Part shown: piece after piece, positions 8,188 to 16,655 of the stretch
How positions within the stretch are numbered: position 1 is the first letter of the stretch
Layout of the letters: every line of letters starts with the position of its first letter
NCBI GenBank assembly: GCA_014584315.1
Contig: JACTNA010000018.1
Coordinates: 186,001-250,000, forward strand
Direction: 5' to 3'
From: Planctomycetota bacterium
GTDB lineage: Bacteria; Planctomycetota; Phycisphaerae; Phycisphaerales; UBA1924
Length of the DNA: 64,000 nt
The notes under the pieces: model-generated
What the model was told of the DNA's origin: nothing
What the model saw: only the letters and a program-made list of their open reading frames with translations
The model's database searches: none
Made by a program: the position numbers and the translations under genes

Positions 8188-9432
8188 TTAGGGCGCCTCG
8201 CCCGGAGCGTCAAAGTCCAGCTCCATCTGGCGCCGGATGTCCTCGGGGTCGGGTTGCAGTTGATCCATGCGGAGCAGATCACCCGGCGTATAGAGGTGCT
8301 CTCTGATCGCGTCGCGACTGGCACGATCGACCGTAGCGATCTTCGTCTCCCCGACTTCGGACAGGACGACCAGCAGCGAGCCCTCTTCGCCGTTCAACTG
8401 GTCGAGCAGATCGGGGCTGTGGCTCGTCACGACGACTTGCGTTCGCGTCGCCGCCTCGCGCAGGGCATCCATGAGAAAACCGGCCGCGGCAGGGTGCAGC
8501 GCCGTCTCCGGCTCCTCGATGCCCACGAGTCGAACCGGACGCTCGCGCCCGACAAGTTGCGAGACCGCGATGAGAATCCCCAACGCTCGCAGCGTGCCGT
8601 CGGACATGTTCGCGGCGTGAAACCGCCACGAGTGCTTCGAGCCTGCAACTTCCTGCCGGAACTCGAGCGTTTCCCTCGGCCCGAGCGCCACTCGCCCCAC
8701 CTCGGTGACTCCGGGCGCGATCTTCGACAGGTACTCCCGCACGCGCGCCATCACGTCCGGCGAATCCGCCACAAGTCTCGCCACGACACTGGCGACGTTC
8801 GATCCGTCACGATGAAGTAACTCTCCGGCGTCGGGGCTTTGGAGTTCCTTCATCTCCTGGGGATTCAGGTTGTAAAACCCCATCGATCGCAGCGCGTCGT
8901 AAACGACACGAAACTCCGGAAGGGACGACGCGGCGACAAGATACAACCGATCCCCGGAGGCAGGTGGAAACTGCTTGACAGTTGCACCCTTGACGACGCC
9001 GGCCGACACATCATACGACGCTTCAACATCACCGGAGGGTCGCCTGATTCTCAGCTGCTCACGCTTGACCTCGAAGCCGCCCTTCTCCCTTGCAGCCACT
9101 TCGAACCCGAACTCACCGATCTTCAAGTCTGGGAGGCCCAGCTCCAGCCATATCCAGAAATTCCTTGGGTGCCCGGTGCTGCGCCGCCTGACCTCGTCGA
9201 TCCCCCCCCGAGCCTTGATCGCGTGGTCCAACGACGTGTCGAGCGCGTCCGCGACAAAGCGCAACGAGTCGAGAAAGTTACTCTTGCCCGCCCCGTTCCT
9301 CCCCACCAGAAACGTCATGGAACCCAGCGAGAGATCGCACTGCCCGATACTCTTGTAGTTGCGCAGTCGCACTCTGCGGATCAACGGCTCGCCCGAAGCC
9401 GCCGCCAGATTGTCCCCACGTTTCGTCGCCAT
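8188..9432 (-). CDS. AAA family (RecF/OLD-like) ATPase
   Basis: 414 residues. Walker A is GRNGAGKSN near residue 48, after the opening RRVRLRNYKSIGQCDLSLG. An ABC signature-like motif is MSDGTLRALGIL (~275), Walker B is VGIEEPETALHP (~305) and the switch histidine is in TSHSPDLLDQ (~340). This order is that of AAA_15/AAA_21 ATPases of the OLD/SMC clan. It lies 26 nt after the stop of the sigma-54 response regulator and 2 nt before the DUF4276 gene, so the three are probably co-transcribed. Function is likely ATP-controlled DNA sensing in defence or repair (inference). Confidence 0.85.
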   Translation of the reverse strand: MATKRGDNLAAASGEPLIRRVRLRNYKSIGQCDLSLGSMTFLVGRNGAGKSNFLDSLRFVADALDTSLDHAIKARGGIDEVRRRSTGHPRNFWIWLELGLPDLKIGEFGFEVAAREKGGFEVKREQLRIRRPSGDVEASYDVSAGVVKGATVKQFPPASGDRLYLVAASSLPEFRVVYDALRSMGFYNLNPQEMKELQSPDAGELLHRDGSNVASVVARLVADSPDVMARVREYLSKIAPGVTEVGRVALGPRETLEFRQEVAGSKHSWRFHAANMSDGTLRALGILIAVSQLVGRERPVRLVGIEEPETALHPAAAGFLMDALREAATRTQVVVTSHSPDLLDQLNGEEGSLLVVLSEVGETKIATVDRASRDAIREHLYTPGDLLRMDQLQPDPEDIRRQMELDFDAPGEAP

Positions 9433-9458
9433 CGCGTGCTCGGGCGGGCCGCGGCGCG

Positions 9459-10934
9459 CTACCGCAGCCCATACTCCTTGAGTTTGCGGTAGAGTGTACG
9501 CTCCCCGATCCCCAGCAACTTCGCCGCCTGCTCCCGGTTTCCCGCCGTCAGCCGCAGCGTCTCGCGGATCGCACGCTTCTCGAGCGCTTCCAGGCTCGTC
9601 CCCGCGAGCGAACCGCCCGACCCCGCGCTCTCATCGCCGTCGTCCGCCTCCGCCGCCCGCACCTCGTCGGGGATGTGCCGCACGTCCAGCGTCACCTCCG
9701 CCCGCTTCTCCCCCGCCTCCCCCGCCGCCACCACCACCATGTTCTGCACCACGTTCAGCAGTTGACGCACGTTCCCCGGCCACGCGCACGCCGTCAGCCG
9801 CATCAACGCGGCGTCCGTGATCCCGGGCGTCGGCCGGTCCGGCGCGACCTGCTGCGCGTACTTCGCGATCGCGTGCCTGACGATCCGCGGCACGTCCTCG
9901 CGCCGCTCGCGCAGCGGCGGCAGGTGCACGTGCGCCCCGTTGATGCGGAAGTACAGGTCCTCCCGGAACGCTCCCTCGCGCACCATCCGCGGCAGGTCCT
10001 GGTTCGTCGCGCTCACGAACCGCACGTCCGTCTTCCGCGCCTCGTTCGATCCCAGCCGCACCACCTCGCCGGACTCCAGCACGCGCAGCAGCTTCGCCTG
10101 CATCGAGAGCGGCATGTCCCCGATCTCGTCGAGGAAGAGCGTCCCCCCGTTCGCGTACTCAAACACGCCCTCGCGGTCGCGCTCCGCGCCCGTGAACGCC
10201 CCACGCACGTGCCCGAACAACTGGTCCTCCAGCAGGCTCTCCGCCTGCCCCGCGCAGTTGAACGCCACGTACCGCCGCTGCGACCGCGGCGAGTTCCGGT
10301 GCACCGCCTGCGCGATCAGTTCCTTCCCCGTCCCGCTCTCGCCCGTGATGAGCACCGGAATGCCGCTCGCCGCCACGGTCTTCACCGTCCGCAGAATCCG
10401 CCGCATCGGCTCCGACCCTGCGATGATCCCCTCGAACCCGTCGTGCTGCACCAGGTCGTCCAGCGGCCCCGACTCGTGACGCAGCAGCACCGTCTCCGCC
10501 GCCCGGTTCACGACGCCCCGGAATACCTCGAGGTCGAGCGGCTTCTCGACGAAGTCGTACGCCCCCTCCTTGAACGCGGCCCGCGCGGTCGGCACATCGC
10601 CGTGCGCCGTCACCATGACCGTCTCGGCCGCGGGCTGCAACTGCCGCGCCGCCCCCAGCACCAGCAGCCCAGCGTCGCCCCCGTCCGCACCCACGCGCCG
10701 CCCGTCCACCGTCTCCTGCCCGGCCGACCCCGGCATCCGCAGGTCCGTCACGATCACATCGAACGCCCCGCCCCGCAGTTCCGCCATCGCCGCGTCCACC
10801 GAACCGACGATCGTGCAGATGTGGCCCGGCTTGCGAAGGGCGTCCGCCATCACCTCCGCGTGGTCCGGCTCGTCCTCCACGATCAGCACCTGCGCCACCA
10901 GCCGACCCCCGACCTGTCCGTCGCGTTCCGTCAT
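9459..10934 (-). CDS. Sigma-54-dependent NtrC-type response regulator
   Basis: 491 residues. An N-terminal receiver domain (VLIVEDEPDHAEVM; phospho-Asp in VIVTDLRMPG) is followed by a sigma-54 AAA+ domain with Walker A GESGTGKE, the GAFTGAERD sigma-54 contact loop and Walker B GGTLFLDEIGDMP, then a Fis-type helix-turn-helix (NREQAAKLLGIGERTLYRKL). The receiver has an unusual ~20-residue Gly-rich insert after DLRMPG (about residues 70-95). The ATG at 10934 is preceded by TAGACT with an 8-nt gap. No partner kinase is in the window. It heads the ATPase/DUF4276 pair. Confidence 0.9.
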   Translation of the reverse strand: MTERDGQVGGRLVAQVLIVEDEPDHAEVMADALRKPGHICTIVGSVDAAMAELRGGAFDVIVTDLRMPGSAGQETVDGRRVGADGGDAGLLVLGAARQLQPAAETVMVTAHGDVPTARAAFKEGAYDFVEKPLDLEVFRGVVNRAAETVLLRHESGPLDDLVQHDGFEGIIAGSEPMRRILRTVKTVAASGIPVLITGESGTGKELIAQAVHRNSPRSQRRYVAFNCAGQAESLLEDQLFGHVRGAFTGAERDREGVFEYANGGTLFLDEIGDMPLSMQAKLLRVLESGEVVRLGSNEARKTDVRFVSATNQDLPRMVREGAFREDLYFRINGAHVHLPPLRERREDVPRIVRHAIAKYAQQVAPDRPTPGITDAALMRLTACAWPGNVRQLLNVVQNMVVVAAGEAGEKRAEVTLDVRHIPDEVRAAEADDGDESAGSGGSLAGTSLEALEKRAIRETLRLTAGNREQAAKLLGIGERTLYRKLKEYGLR

Positions 10935-10942
10935 GGGCACAC

Positions 10943-10948
10943 AGTCTA
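10943..10948 (-). promoter_or_regulatory. -10-like box (TAGACT) of the response regulator
   Basis: TAGACT on the minus strand with an 8-nt gap to the ATG at 10934, predicting a leaderless start. Confidence 0.4.
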
Positions 10949-10983
10949 GAGGCCCAACGCGACCGCGCGGCCGGCCGAGCCGG

Positions 10984-11523
10984 TCAACGCCCCGCCTCGA
11001 TCGGGTCCACCGCCAGCCTGCGCGCCGCGCACAACGCCACCGCCAGCGCATCCGCCACGTCCGGAGGCTCGGGCGGCCCGGCAAGCGAGAAAAACGCCTG
11101 CACCGCCGACTGCATCTGCTCCTTGCTCGCGTGCCCGAAGCCCGTGAGCGACTTCTTCACCTCGTTCGGCCGGTACTCCACCAGCCGCACCCCCGCCGAA
11201 CGGATCGCCAGCAGCAGCACGCCCCGCGCGTGCCCCATCACGATCGCGGTCGCCGGGTGCTTGTAGTGCGCGAACAGCGACTCGACCGCCACGACCTCCG
11301 GCCGCAGCCGATCGAGCAGCCCTCGGAAGTCCCCGTCCAGTTCCGCCAGCCTCGCCGAGACACTCGCGGCGTCCGGCGGTCGGCGCGTCTCATCCGGTCC
11401 GCGCCCGCGCGGCGCGCCCAACCGCAGCACCCCCGCCTCGACCAGCGCGGGGCGCTCGCCCACGCCGTCCACGCACCCGTAGCCGGTCAGCCGAAGGCCG
11501 GGATCGACGCCGAGCACGCGCAC
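10984..11523 (-). CDS. ruvC: Holliday junction endonuclease RuvC
   Basis: About 179 residues. RuvC resolves Holliday junctions with RuvAB. The catalytic acidic residues are seen in VLGVDPGLRLTGYG (first Asp), VVAVESLFAHYKHP (Glu) and PPDVADALAVALCAA (the C-terminal Asp pair). A Gly/Arg/Pro-rich insertion near residues 37-53 is not usual. Two GTG starts are possible, 11529 and 11523. The second is preferred because the TAGGCT box at 11530-11535 would touch the first but leaves a 6-nt gap to 11523, as in neighbouring genes. Confidence 0.9.
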   Translation of the reverse strand: MRVLGVDPGLRLTGYGCVDGVGERPALVEAGVLRLGAPRGRGPDETRRPPDAASVSARLAELDGDFRGLLDRLRPEVVAVESLFAHYKHPATAIVMGHARGVLLLAIRSAGVRLVEYRPNEVKKSLTGFGHASKEQMQSAVQAFFSLAGPPEPPDVADALAVALCAARRLAVDPIEAGR

Positions 11524-11529
11524 CCCCAC

Positions 11530-11535
11530 AGCCTA
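11530..11535 (-). promoter_or_regulatory. -10-like box (TAGGCT) of ruvC
   Basis: TAGGCT on the minus strand, 6 nt before the GTG at 11523. It decides between the two candidate starts. Confidence 0.35.
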
Positions 11536-11560
11536 GCGTGCCGCGCCGCGCCCCGCACCC

Positions 11561-13858
11561 TCACGGACACCCGGCGTTGTACCCGTTCAGGAAGCAGACG
11601 AAGTCCACCGAGTTCACCTTGTTGTCGCCGTTGCAGTCGGCCCTCGGGTCGCCCGCCGTGAAAAGGTTGAAGAAGCAGAAGAAGTCCAGCGTGTTGATGG
11701 TCCCGTCGCCGTTGCAGTCCGCGAAGCAAGGCTCGCACCGGCTGGTGATCACCCACGTATCGCCCCGCCGCACGCCGTCGTTGCCGCCGAACACCACCAG
11801 CCGCTGGAACGCAGGCTCGTAGGTCATCGCGTGCAGCCAGCGCGGCGTCGGCCCGAACCGGGTCCGCAGCGTCCACGCCGAACCGTCCCACTCCCACGTA
11901 TCGCCCCGGCGCGACTCCGCGTCCGACCCACCCAGGAGTTGGACGCTCCCCCGGATCGGGTCGTACGCCATCGCGTGCCCGTACCGCGGCGACGGCTCCT
12001 CGCCCGTCACCTCGACCCACGACGTGCCGTCCCACTCCCACGTGTCGCCGAGCCGCGCGCCGTCGAACCCGCCGAACAGCACCACCCGCTGCCGCTTCGG
12101 GTCGTACGCCATCGCGTGCCCCATGCGCGGCGACGGTCCCTCGTTGGCGACCTGCGTCCAGAACGAGCCGTCCCATTCCCACGTATCGCCCCGGTACCCG
12201 ACCGTCGAGCCGCCCCCGAACATCACGATCCGCTGACGCGCCGAGTCGTACGCCATCGCGTGCCAGTACCGTGCGGCCGGTCCCAGCGCGGTCCGCAGCG
12301 TCCACGCCTGCCCGTCCCACTCCCACGTCTCGCTGCTGTAGCCCCCGGACGTGCTCCCGCCGAACAGGATCACCCGCTGCCGCGCCGCGTCGTACGCCAT
12401 CGCGTGGCTCGAGCGCGCCGAGGGCTTGATCGGAGCATCCTGGCCCGCCTGCGACCACGCCGCGCCATCCCACAGCCAGGTGTCGTTGCGGTTGGTGCCC
12501 GTGTGCCCGCCGAACAGCACCACCCGCTGCCGCGCCGCGTCGTACGCCATCGCGTGGCTCGATCTCGCCAGCGGCCCCGTCTCCGCCTCCTTCATCCACG
12601 CCCCGGGGTTCGGCCGGTACAGCGAGATCGCCTCGCCCGTCTCGTTGAGCGTGCGCGCGTTGTTCCGCCCGCTCGTCCCGGTCGCCCGGTTGTCGTACTG
12701 CACGCCCGGATTGGAGAAGTGGTTGATCCGCGTCCCCGGGCTGTACGCCATGATCGTGCGGAACTGCTGCCCGCTCGCCCCGTTGAACCTGTGCCCGAGC
12801 GAGTACGGGAACAGCCCACCCTCCTCGCAGCCGCCGCCGTCGCCGGGAGCGTGGCACGCCCCCTGGTTGTGACCCACCTCGTGCGCGAACGTCATCCCTC
12901 CGAGGGCGCAGTCAAACCGCGTCACGCTGAACCCGAGCCACTCCGGTTCCGGCGTGTTCTCGTACATCAGCCACGCGACACCGCAGTACCAGGGGTCGTT
13001 CGCCATCAGCAACGCGACCAGGTCCGCGTCGTAGGTGTTGCGCCAGTCGTGTACGTAGTCCATGATCCCGTCGGTCGGGTCCGTCACCGCGATCAGGTCG
13101 GCGATCATGTCCCCCGAGTCGTTGTACGCCACCTCCGCGACGTGCACCAGCCGCAACTCGACCTCGATCAGGCTCGCCGTGTACGCCACGTTCGTCGCCG
13201 CCACCGAGTTCGCCGTGATCCCCTCGATCGCCCCGACGCCGCCCGCCCCTTGGCGGGCCTCCGGCGTGTACACCACCATGATGTCCGCCACCCACCCCCC
13301 GTCGCCGCACCCGGCCGCACGCTCCTCACGGACCGCCGGTGCGCCCAGCCCGTGCGCCGCCGGGTCAAGCCCGCCCGCGCACGGCTCGAACGCATCGAGG
13401 TTCAGTTCCTGCGCGACGTGCTCACCCCCCCCCTCCAGCCGAACCTGGAACGCACGCCCGTCCCCCGTCCACAGGTTCGCCGAGAGCACGCCCCGCTGGA
13501 CCGTCAGCACGAACCACCCGTGCGCATCGCCCTGCACCGTCCCGCTCCACGTCGAGCCGAGGTCCCACCACGCCTCCGGCCGCGCGTGCGAGCGATCGAA
13601 CACCACGACAAACGCGGCATCGTCGAAGAACTCGAGCAAACGCGCGCCGCCCAGCGCAAGCCCGTCCAGCGCCGCCTCGTCCACCTCGACCGGACGCTCC
13701 CGAACCACCGTCGCCACTCCACCGATCTGCTCCTGACCGACAGGCGCCAGGATCGGCTCGGGACGCGGTTGAGGCTCCCGAACGCCCTGAGCCCCGACCG
13801 GCACGCCGAGCGCCGCGATCGCGGCAACGAACACGACGAGCGTCACGATCTTCTTCAT
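11561..13858 (-). CDS. Secreted metzincin-type protease with kelch repeats and dockerin-like C-terminus
   Basis: 765 residues with a signal peptide (MKKIVTLVVFVAAIAALGVP, then VGAQG). The protease domain has the zinc motif HEVGHNQGACH (HExxHxxGxxH) near residue 325. From ~430 to ~700 there are six kelch-type repeats of the form SHAMAYDAARQRVVLFGG followed by DTWEWDG, probably a beta-propeller. The last ~50 residues (DCNGDGTINTLDFFCFFNLF, then DCNGDNKVNSVDFVCFLNGY) are two calcium-loop dockerin-like repeats with Cys, common in Phycisphaerae. A GGGGAGG site precedes the ATG. It is likely exported or surface-anchored; the substrate is unknown. Confidence 0.85.
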   Translation of the reverse strand: MKKIVTLVVFVAAIAALGVPVGAQGVREPQPRPEPILAPVGQEQIGGVATVVRERPVEVDEAALDGLALGGARLLEFFDDAAFVVVFDRSHARPEAWWDLGSTWSGTVQGDAHGWFVLTVQRGVLSANLWTGDGRAFQVRLEGGGEHVAQELNLDAFEPCAGGLDPAAHGLGAPAVREERAAGCGDGGWVADIMVVYTPEARQGAGGVGAIEGITANSVAATNVAYTASLIEVELRLVHVAEVAYNDSGDMIADLIAVTDPTDGIMDYVHDWRNTYDADLVALLMANDPWYCGVAWLMYENTPEPEWLGFSVTRFDCALGGMTFAHEVGHNQGACHAPGDGGGCEEGGLFPYSLGHRFNGASGQQFRTIMAYSPGTRINHFSNPGVQYDNRATGTSGRNNARTLNETGEAISLYRPNPGAWMKEAETGPLARSSHAMAYDAARQRVVLFGGHTGTNRNDTWLWDGAAWSQAGQDAPIKPSARSSHAMAYDAARQRVILFGGSTSGGYSSETWEWDGQAWTLRTALGPAARYWHAMAYDSARQRIVMFGGGSTVGYRGDTWEWDGSFWTQVANEGPSPRMGHAMAYDPKRQRVVLFGGFDGARLGDTWEWDGTSWVEVTGEEPSPRYGHAMAYDPIRGSVQLLGGSDAESRRGDTWEWDGSAWTLRTRFGPTPRWLHAMTYEPAFQRLVVFGGNDGVRRGDTWVITSRCEPCFADCNGDGTINTLDFFCFFNLFTAGDPRADCNGDNKVNSVDFVCFLNGYNAGCP

Positions 13859-14110
13859 CGAATCGCCTCCCCGGCGGACCCGCCCGGACGCCGTGCCGCC
13901 GACCCGCCCAGACTACCGACTCCCGTCCCGAAGCGGAACTCCGAATGCCGCAAGAACCGCAGGTACCGGCACATTCCCCCGCCGGGCCGTCCCGGCGGGC
14001 CGTTGTTACATCCTGTGCCGGACCTGCTTCCCAGCCCGTGAGTCCCGCCGCCCTTTCCCGTTCGGTCGGGAGGGGGACCCCCCCCTCGGCCGACGTTCGG
14101 CCGCAACCAC

Positions 14111-14116
14111 AAGGAG
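14111..14116 (+). promoter_or_regulatory. Shine-Dalgarno site AAGGAG
   Basis: A consensus AAGGAG 7 nt before the ATG at 14124. It fixes that start and shows that Shine-Dalgarno-led translation coexists with the leaderless pattern. Confidence 0.6.
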
Positions 14117-14123
14117 TCCGGAC

Positions 14124-15791
14124 ATGCGAACGGTGAACACACTCGCGGCCGCCCTCATCACGGCTGCCGCCCTGACCGCCACAGCCAACGCCCGCAACGA
14201 CTGGCCCATCACGCCGAGCGACTGGAAAAGCCCTCTCCTGAGCACGTACGGCCAGTACTACGAGAACGCCGGAGGGCTGCACTTCCACGAGGGGATCGAC
14301 ATCCTCGTCGCCAAGAACACCGAGTTCAAGGCCCCAGCGTGGATGAAGGACTATTGGGTGCGCGCCGTCAACGACGACGGATACAACTCCGGCATCGTCC
14401 TCGCCGCCAACAAGGAGGGCGAGTACGGCGCGGCCTTCAACGTCTGGCACGTCAAGCCCGAGAAGGACCTCCTCGGCAAGCAGGTCACCGCCGGCATGCT
14501 CATGGGCAAGGTCCAGAAGTTTCCGGTTGCCGACGGGCTGACCCACCTCCACCTCGACTGGGCCAAAGACAAGGACTCCTACGGCGGCCTCGGCCTCGGC
14601 AAGCCGGCGGACGACGCCCTCCATCATCTGACTCCCCCCAAGGAGCACAAGGACACCCACAAGCCCACTGTCGCCGGAGTCCGGTTCCGCGTCGCCGAGC
14701 ACGATCGACTCGGCACGCTGGGCGGCTCCGAAGGCGCTCGCACCGAGACCGAGCGCGACGACAACAACTACTTCCACCTCAAGACGACCGGCGGCCCCGG
14801 CGCAGGCGCGCACATCGTCGGCCTCCGCGCGGCCGCTCGCAACCAGAAGGACGGCAAGACCGACCACGAGGGCAGCGCGGACCTCGACATCATCGCGAAC
14901 GCGTACGACCAGTGGCACAAGGACGGCCGACGCATCGGCGCCAGGAAAATCGGCTTCCAGGCCAAGGGCGTCACCGCCGGCGCGAACACCGGCGCAATCA
15001 CCACGGTTGACTTCCACGGCCGGTTCCTCGGCGCGTCCCAGGATTACGACGCCCTCCGAAACCACGATCTGCTGAGGGCCCTCTTCTCCAACGACGCCCG
15101 GACGAACTCGCACGACGGCTCAGAGGGCGGCAAGGACCGAAACGCCCGCCTCGCCCACTGGTACACCGTCACCAACGCCGACGGCACCGCCACCGTCAAG
15201 AAGGAGAACATGGACCTCTACTGGAACTCCAACGTCAGGAAGGGCGAGGGGATGAAGTGGAACACCCCCAGCGGCGAGGGCAACGCCAACGACGCCGCCA
15301 AGAACGCCAACGCCCTCTTCCCCGACGACTTCTACGACGTCACCATCACCGTCGAGGACTACTCCGGCAACACGACCACCGACACCCAGCGCATCCTCCT
15401 CGACAACTTCATCCAGACCGTCGAACTCGAGAAGACCAACTACGCCATGGGCAAGCCCATCACCATCGACTCCATGCTCAACTTCCTCCCCGACGCCGGC
15501 GTGCCCCTCATGCTCCTCACCGCACACCCCGACCGCAACCTCCCCCTTTCCCTCCAGGGGCACCTCCTCACCTACGCGCCCACGAACAACGACGGCGAAC
15601 TCTTCAACCACACGCTGTCGCCTCTCAGCGAGATCGGCGCCTACTGGCTCGTCGCCGACTACGACGCCGACGACTACTTCACCCGCAGGCTCGACGCCTT
15701 CGACCGCTTCAACGTCGTCCCGTGCCCCGCCACACTCGCCCTCTTCAGCGCCGCCCTGCTGGCCGCGCCCCGACGCCGACGCTCCGCCTGA
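14124..15791 (+). CDS. Exported M23-like protein with PEP-CTERM-like tail
   Basis: 555 residues. A signal peptide (MRTVNTLAAALITAAALTAT) leads into a domain with GGLHFHEGIDIL (~residue 50) and LTHLHLDWAKD (~140), matching the HxxxD and HxH zinc motifs of M23/LytM peptidases. The middle and C-terminal parts are beta-rich. The C-terminus, VVPCPATLALFSAALLAAPR followed by RRRSA, has the architecture of a PEP-CTERM sorting signal (Pro-x-Pro, hydrophobic helix, Arg cluster) with PCP in place of PEP. Probably an exported, sorted protein. Peptidase activity is uncertain. Confidence 0.75.
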   Translation: MRTVNTLAAALITAAALTATANARNDWPITPSDWKSPLLSTYGQYYENAGGLHFHEGIDILVAKNTEFKAPAWMKDYWVRAVNDDGYNSGIVLAANKEGEYGAAFNVWHVKPEKDLLGKQVTAGMLMGKVQKFPVADGLTHLHLDWAKDKDSYGGLGLGKPADDALHHLTPPKEHKDTHKPTVAGVRFRVAEHDRLGTLGGSEGARTETERDDNNYFHLKTTGGPGAGAHIVGLRAAARNQKDGKTDHEGSADLDIIANAYDQWHKDGRRIGARKIGFQAKGVTAGANTGAITTVDFHGRFLGASQDYDALRNHDLLRALFSNDARTNSHDGSEGGKDRNARLAHWYTVTNADGTATVKKENMDLYWNSNVRKGEGMKWNTPSGEGNANDAAKNANALFPDDFYDVTITVEDYSGNTTTDTQRILLDNFIQTVELEKTNYAMGKPITIDSMLNFLPDAGVPLMLLTAHPDRNLPLSLQGHLLTYAPTNNDGELFNHTLSPLSEIGAYWLVADYDADDYFTRRLDAFDRFNVVPCPATLALFSAALLAAPRRRRSA

Positions 15792-15830
15792 GGCGACGGA
15801 GCCACGCGAGAGAGACGCTCCGCTCGCCCC

Positions 15831-15870
15831 GCCGGCACGCCCTTCACCGGACGTGCCGGCATTCCCGTTT
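15831..15870 (+). terminator. Terminator-like hairpin between convergent genes
   Basis: GCCGGCACG (15831-15839) pairs with CGTGCCGGC (15852-15860), followed by ATTCCCGTTT. It closes the exported M23-like gene and lies against the end of ribE, so it may serve both strands. Confidence 0.55.
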
Positions 15871-16481
15871 CACGTCATCGCGCGAGAGTGCGCCATCGCG
15901 TGCACGACCGCCCGTGCGATGATGTCCGTCTCCAGGTTGACGTGCGACCCCTCCACAAGCCCACCGAGCGTCGTCCGCTCCAGCGTCGCCGGGATCAACG
16001 CCACCTCGAACGCCGCCCGACCCGGCTCCGCCGACGCGATCGTCAGCGAGACCCCGTCCACCGCGATCGACCCCTTCGGCACGACCAGCGGCGTCAGCGA
16101 TTCCGGCGTACGGATCCGCACCCGCCACTCCGGCTCGCGCACGATCCGCTCCACCGTCCCCAGCGCATCGACGTGCCCCTGCACCAGGTGACCGTCCAGC
16201 AGCGAATCCGCCCGCAACGAGCGCTCCAGGTTCACCCGCGATCCGGGCGCCAGCGAGCCGAGCGTCGTGCGCATCATCGTCTCGGGCACCACGTCGAACT
16301 CCAGCAGCGGCAACTCGGCCTCCCGCCCCAGGCAGGTCAGACAGACCCCGCTCACCGCGATCGACTCGCCCGGCTCCGGCCGATGCCACCACCCCTGCGG
16401 ATCGATCCGGAGCCGAAGCCCCGCCGCGATCGGCGTCAGCGAGTCCACCCGCCCCACAGCCTGCACGATCCCCGTGAACAC
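15870..16481 (-). CDS. ribE: Riboflavin synthase, alpha chain
   Basis: 203 residues with the two lumazine-binding barrels of riboflavin synthase, the last step of riboflavin synthesis. Barrel 1 starts VFTGIVQAVGRV and has SIAVSGVCLTC. Barrel 2 has VQGHVDALGTV and SIAVDGVSLTIA. A GTG start at 16481 gives the usual N-terminus; a TTG at 16487 would add two residues but would touch the TAGGCT box. No FMN riboswitch is recognisable upstream and no other rib gene is in the window. Confidence 0.92.
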   Translation of the reverse strand: MFTGIVQAVGRVDSLTPIAAGLRLRIDPQGWWHRPEPGESIAVSGVCLTCLGREAELPLLEFDVVPETMMRTTLGSLAPGSRVNLERSLRADSLLDGHLVQGHVDALGTVERIVREPEWRVRIRTPESLTPLVVPKGSIAVDGVSLTIASAEPGRAAFEVALIPATLERTTLGGLVEGSHVNLETDIIARAVVHAMAHSRAMT

Positions 16482-16487
16482 GTCCAA

Positions 16488-16493
16488 AGCCTA
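16488..16493 (-). promoter_or_regulatory. -10-like box (TAGGCT) of ribE
   Basis: TAGGCT on the minus strand with a 6-nt gap to the GTG at 16481. Confidence 0.35.
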
Positions 16494-16531
16494 GAGACCC
16501 GGACCGGCAACCGCCCCAGCCCGGCCTACGC

Positions 16532-16560
16532 TTGACCAAAGCGGGGGTGGGCCGGATACT
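16532..16560 (+). promoter_or_regulatory. Sigma-70-like promoter, TTGACC-17-GATACT
   Basis: TTGACC at 16532-16537 and GATACT at 16555-16560 with 17 nt between them, about 95 nt upstream of the beta-propeller lipoprotein gene. Confidence 0.35.
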
Positions 16561-16655
16561 GCCGATCCCTGCGGACGGGGCCGGGGTGGACGAACGCCCC
16601 ATCGGCGACAGCCGGCGGCCCCAAGACCCCCCACCCTCGGACACCCGGGAGGCTG

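Noticed and set aside
16482-16655. FMN riboswitch upstream of ribE
   Set aside because: The conserved GGGGxGAAAxTCCC and ACCGGCGGT-type blocks are not found in order on the minus strand.
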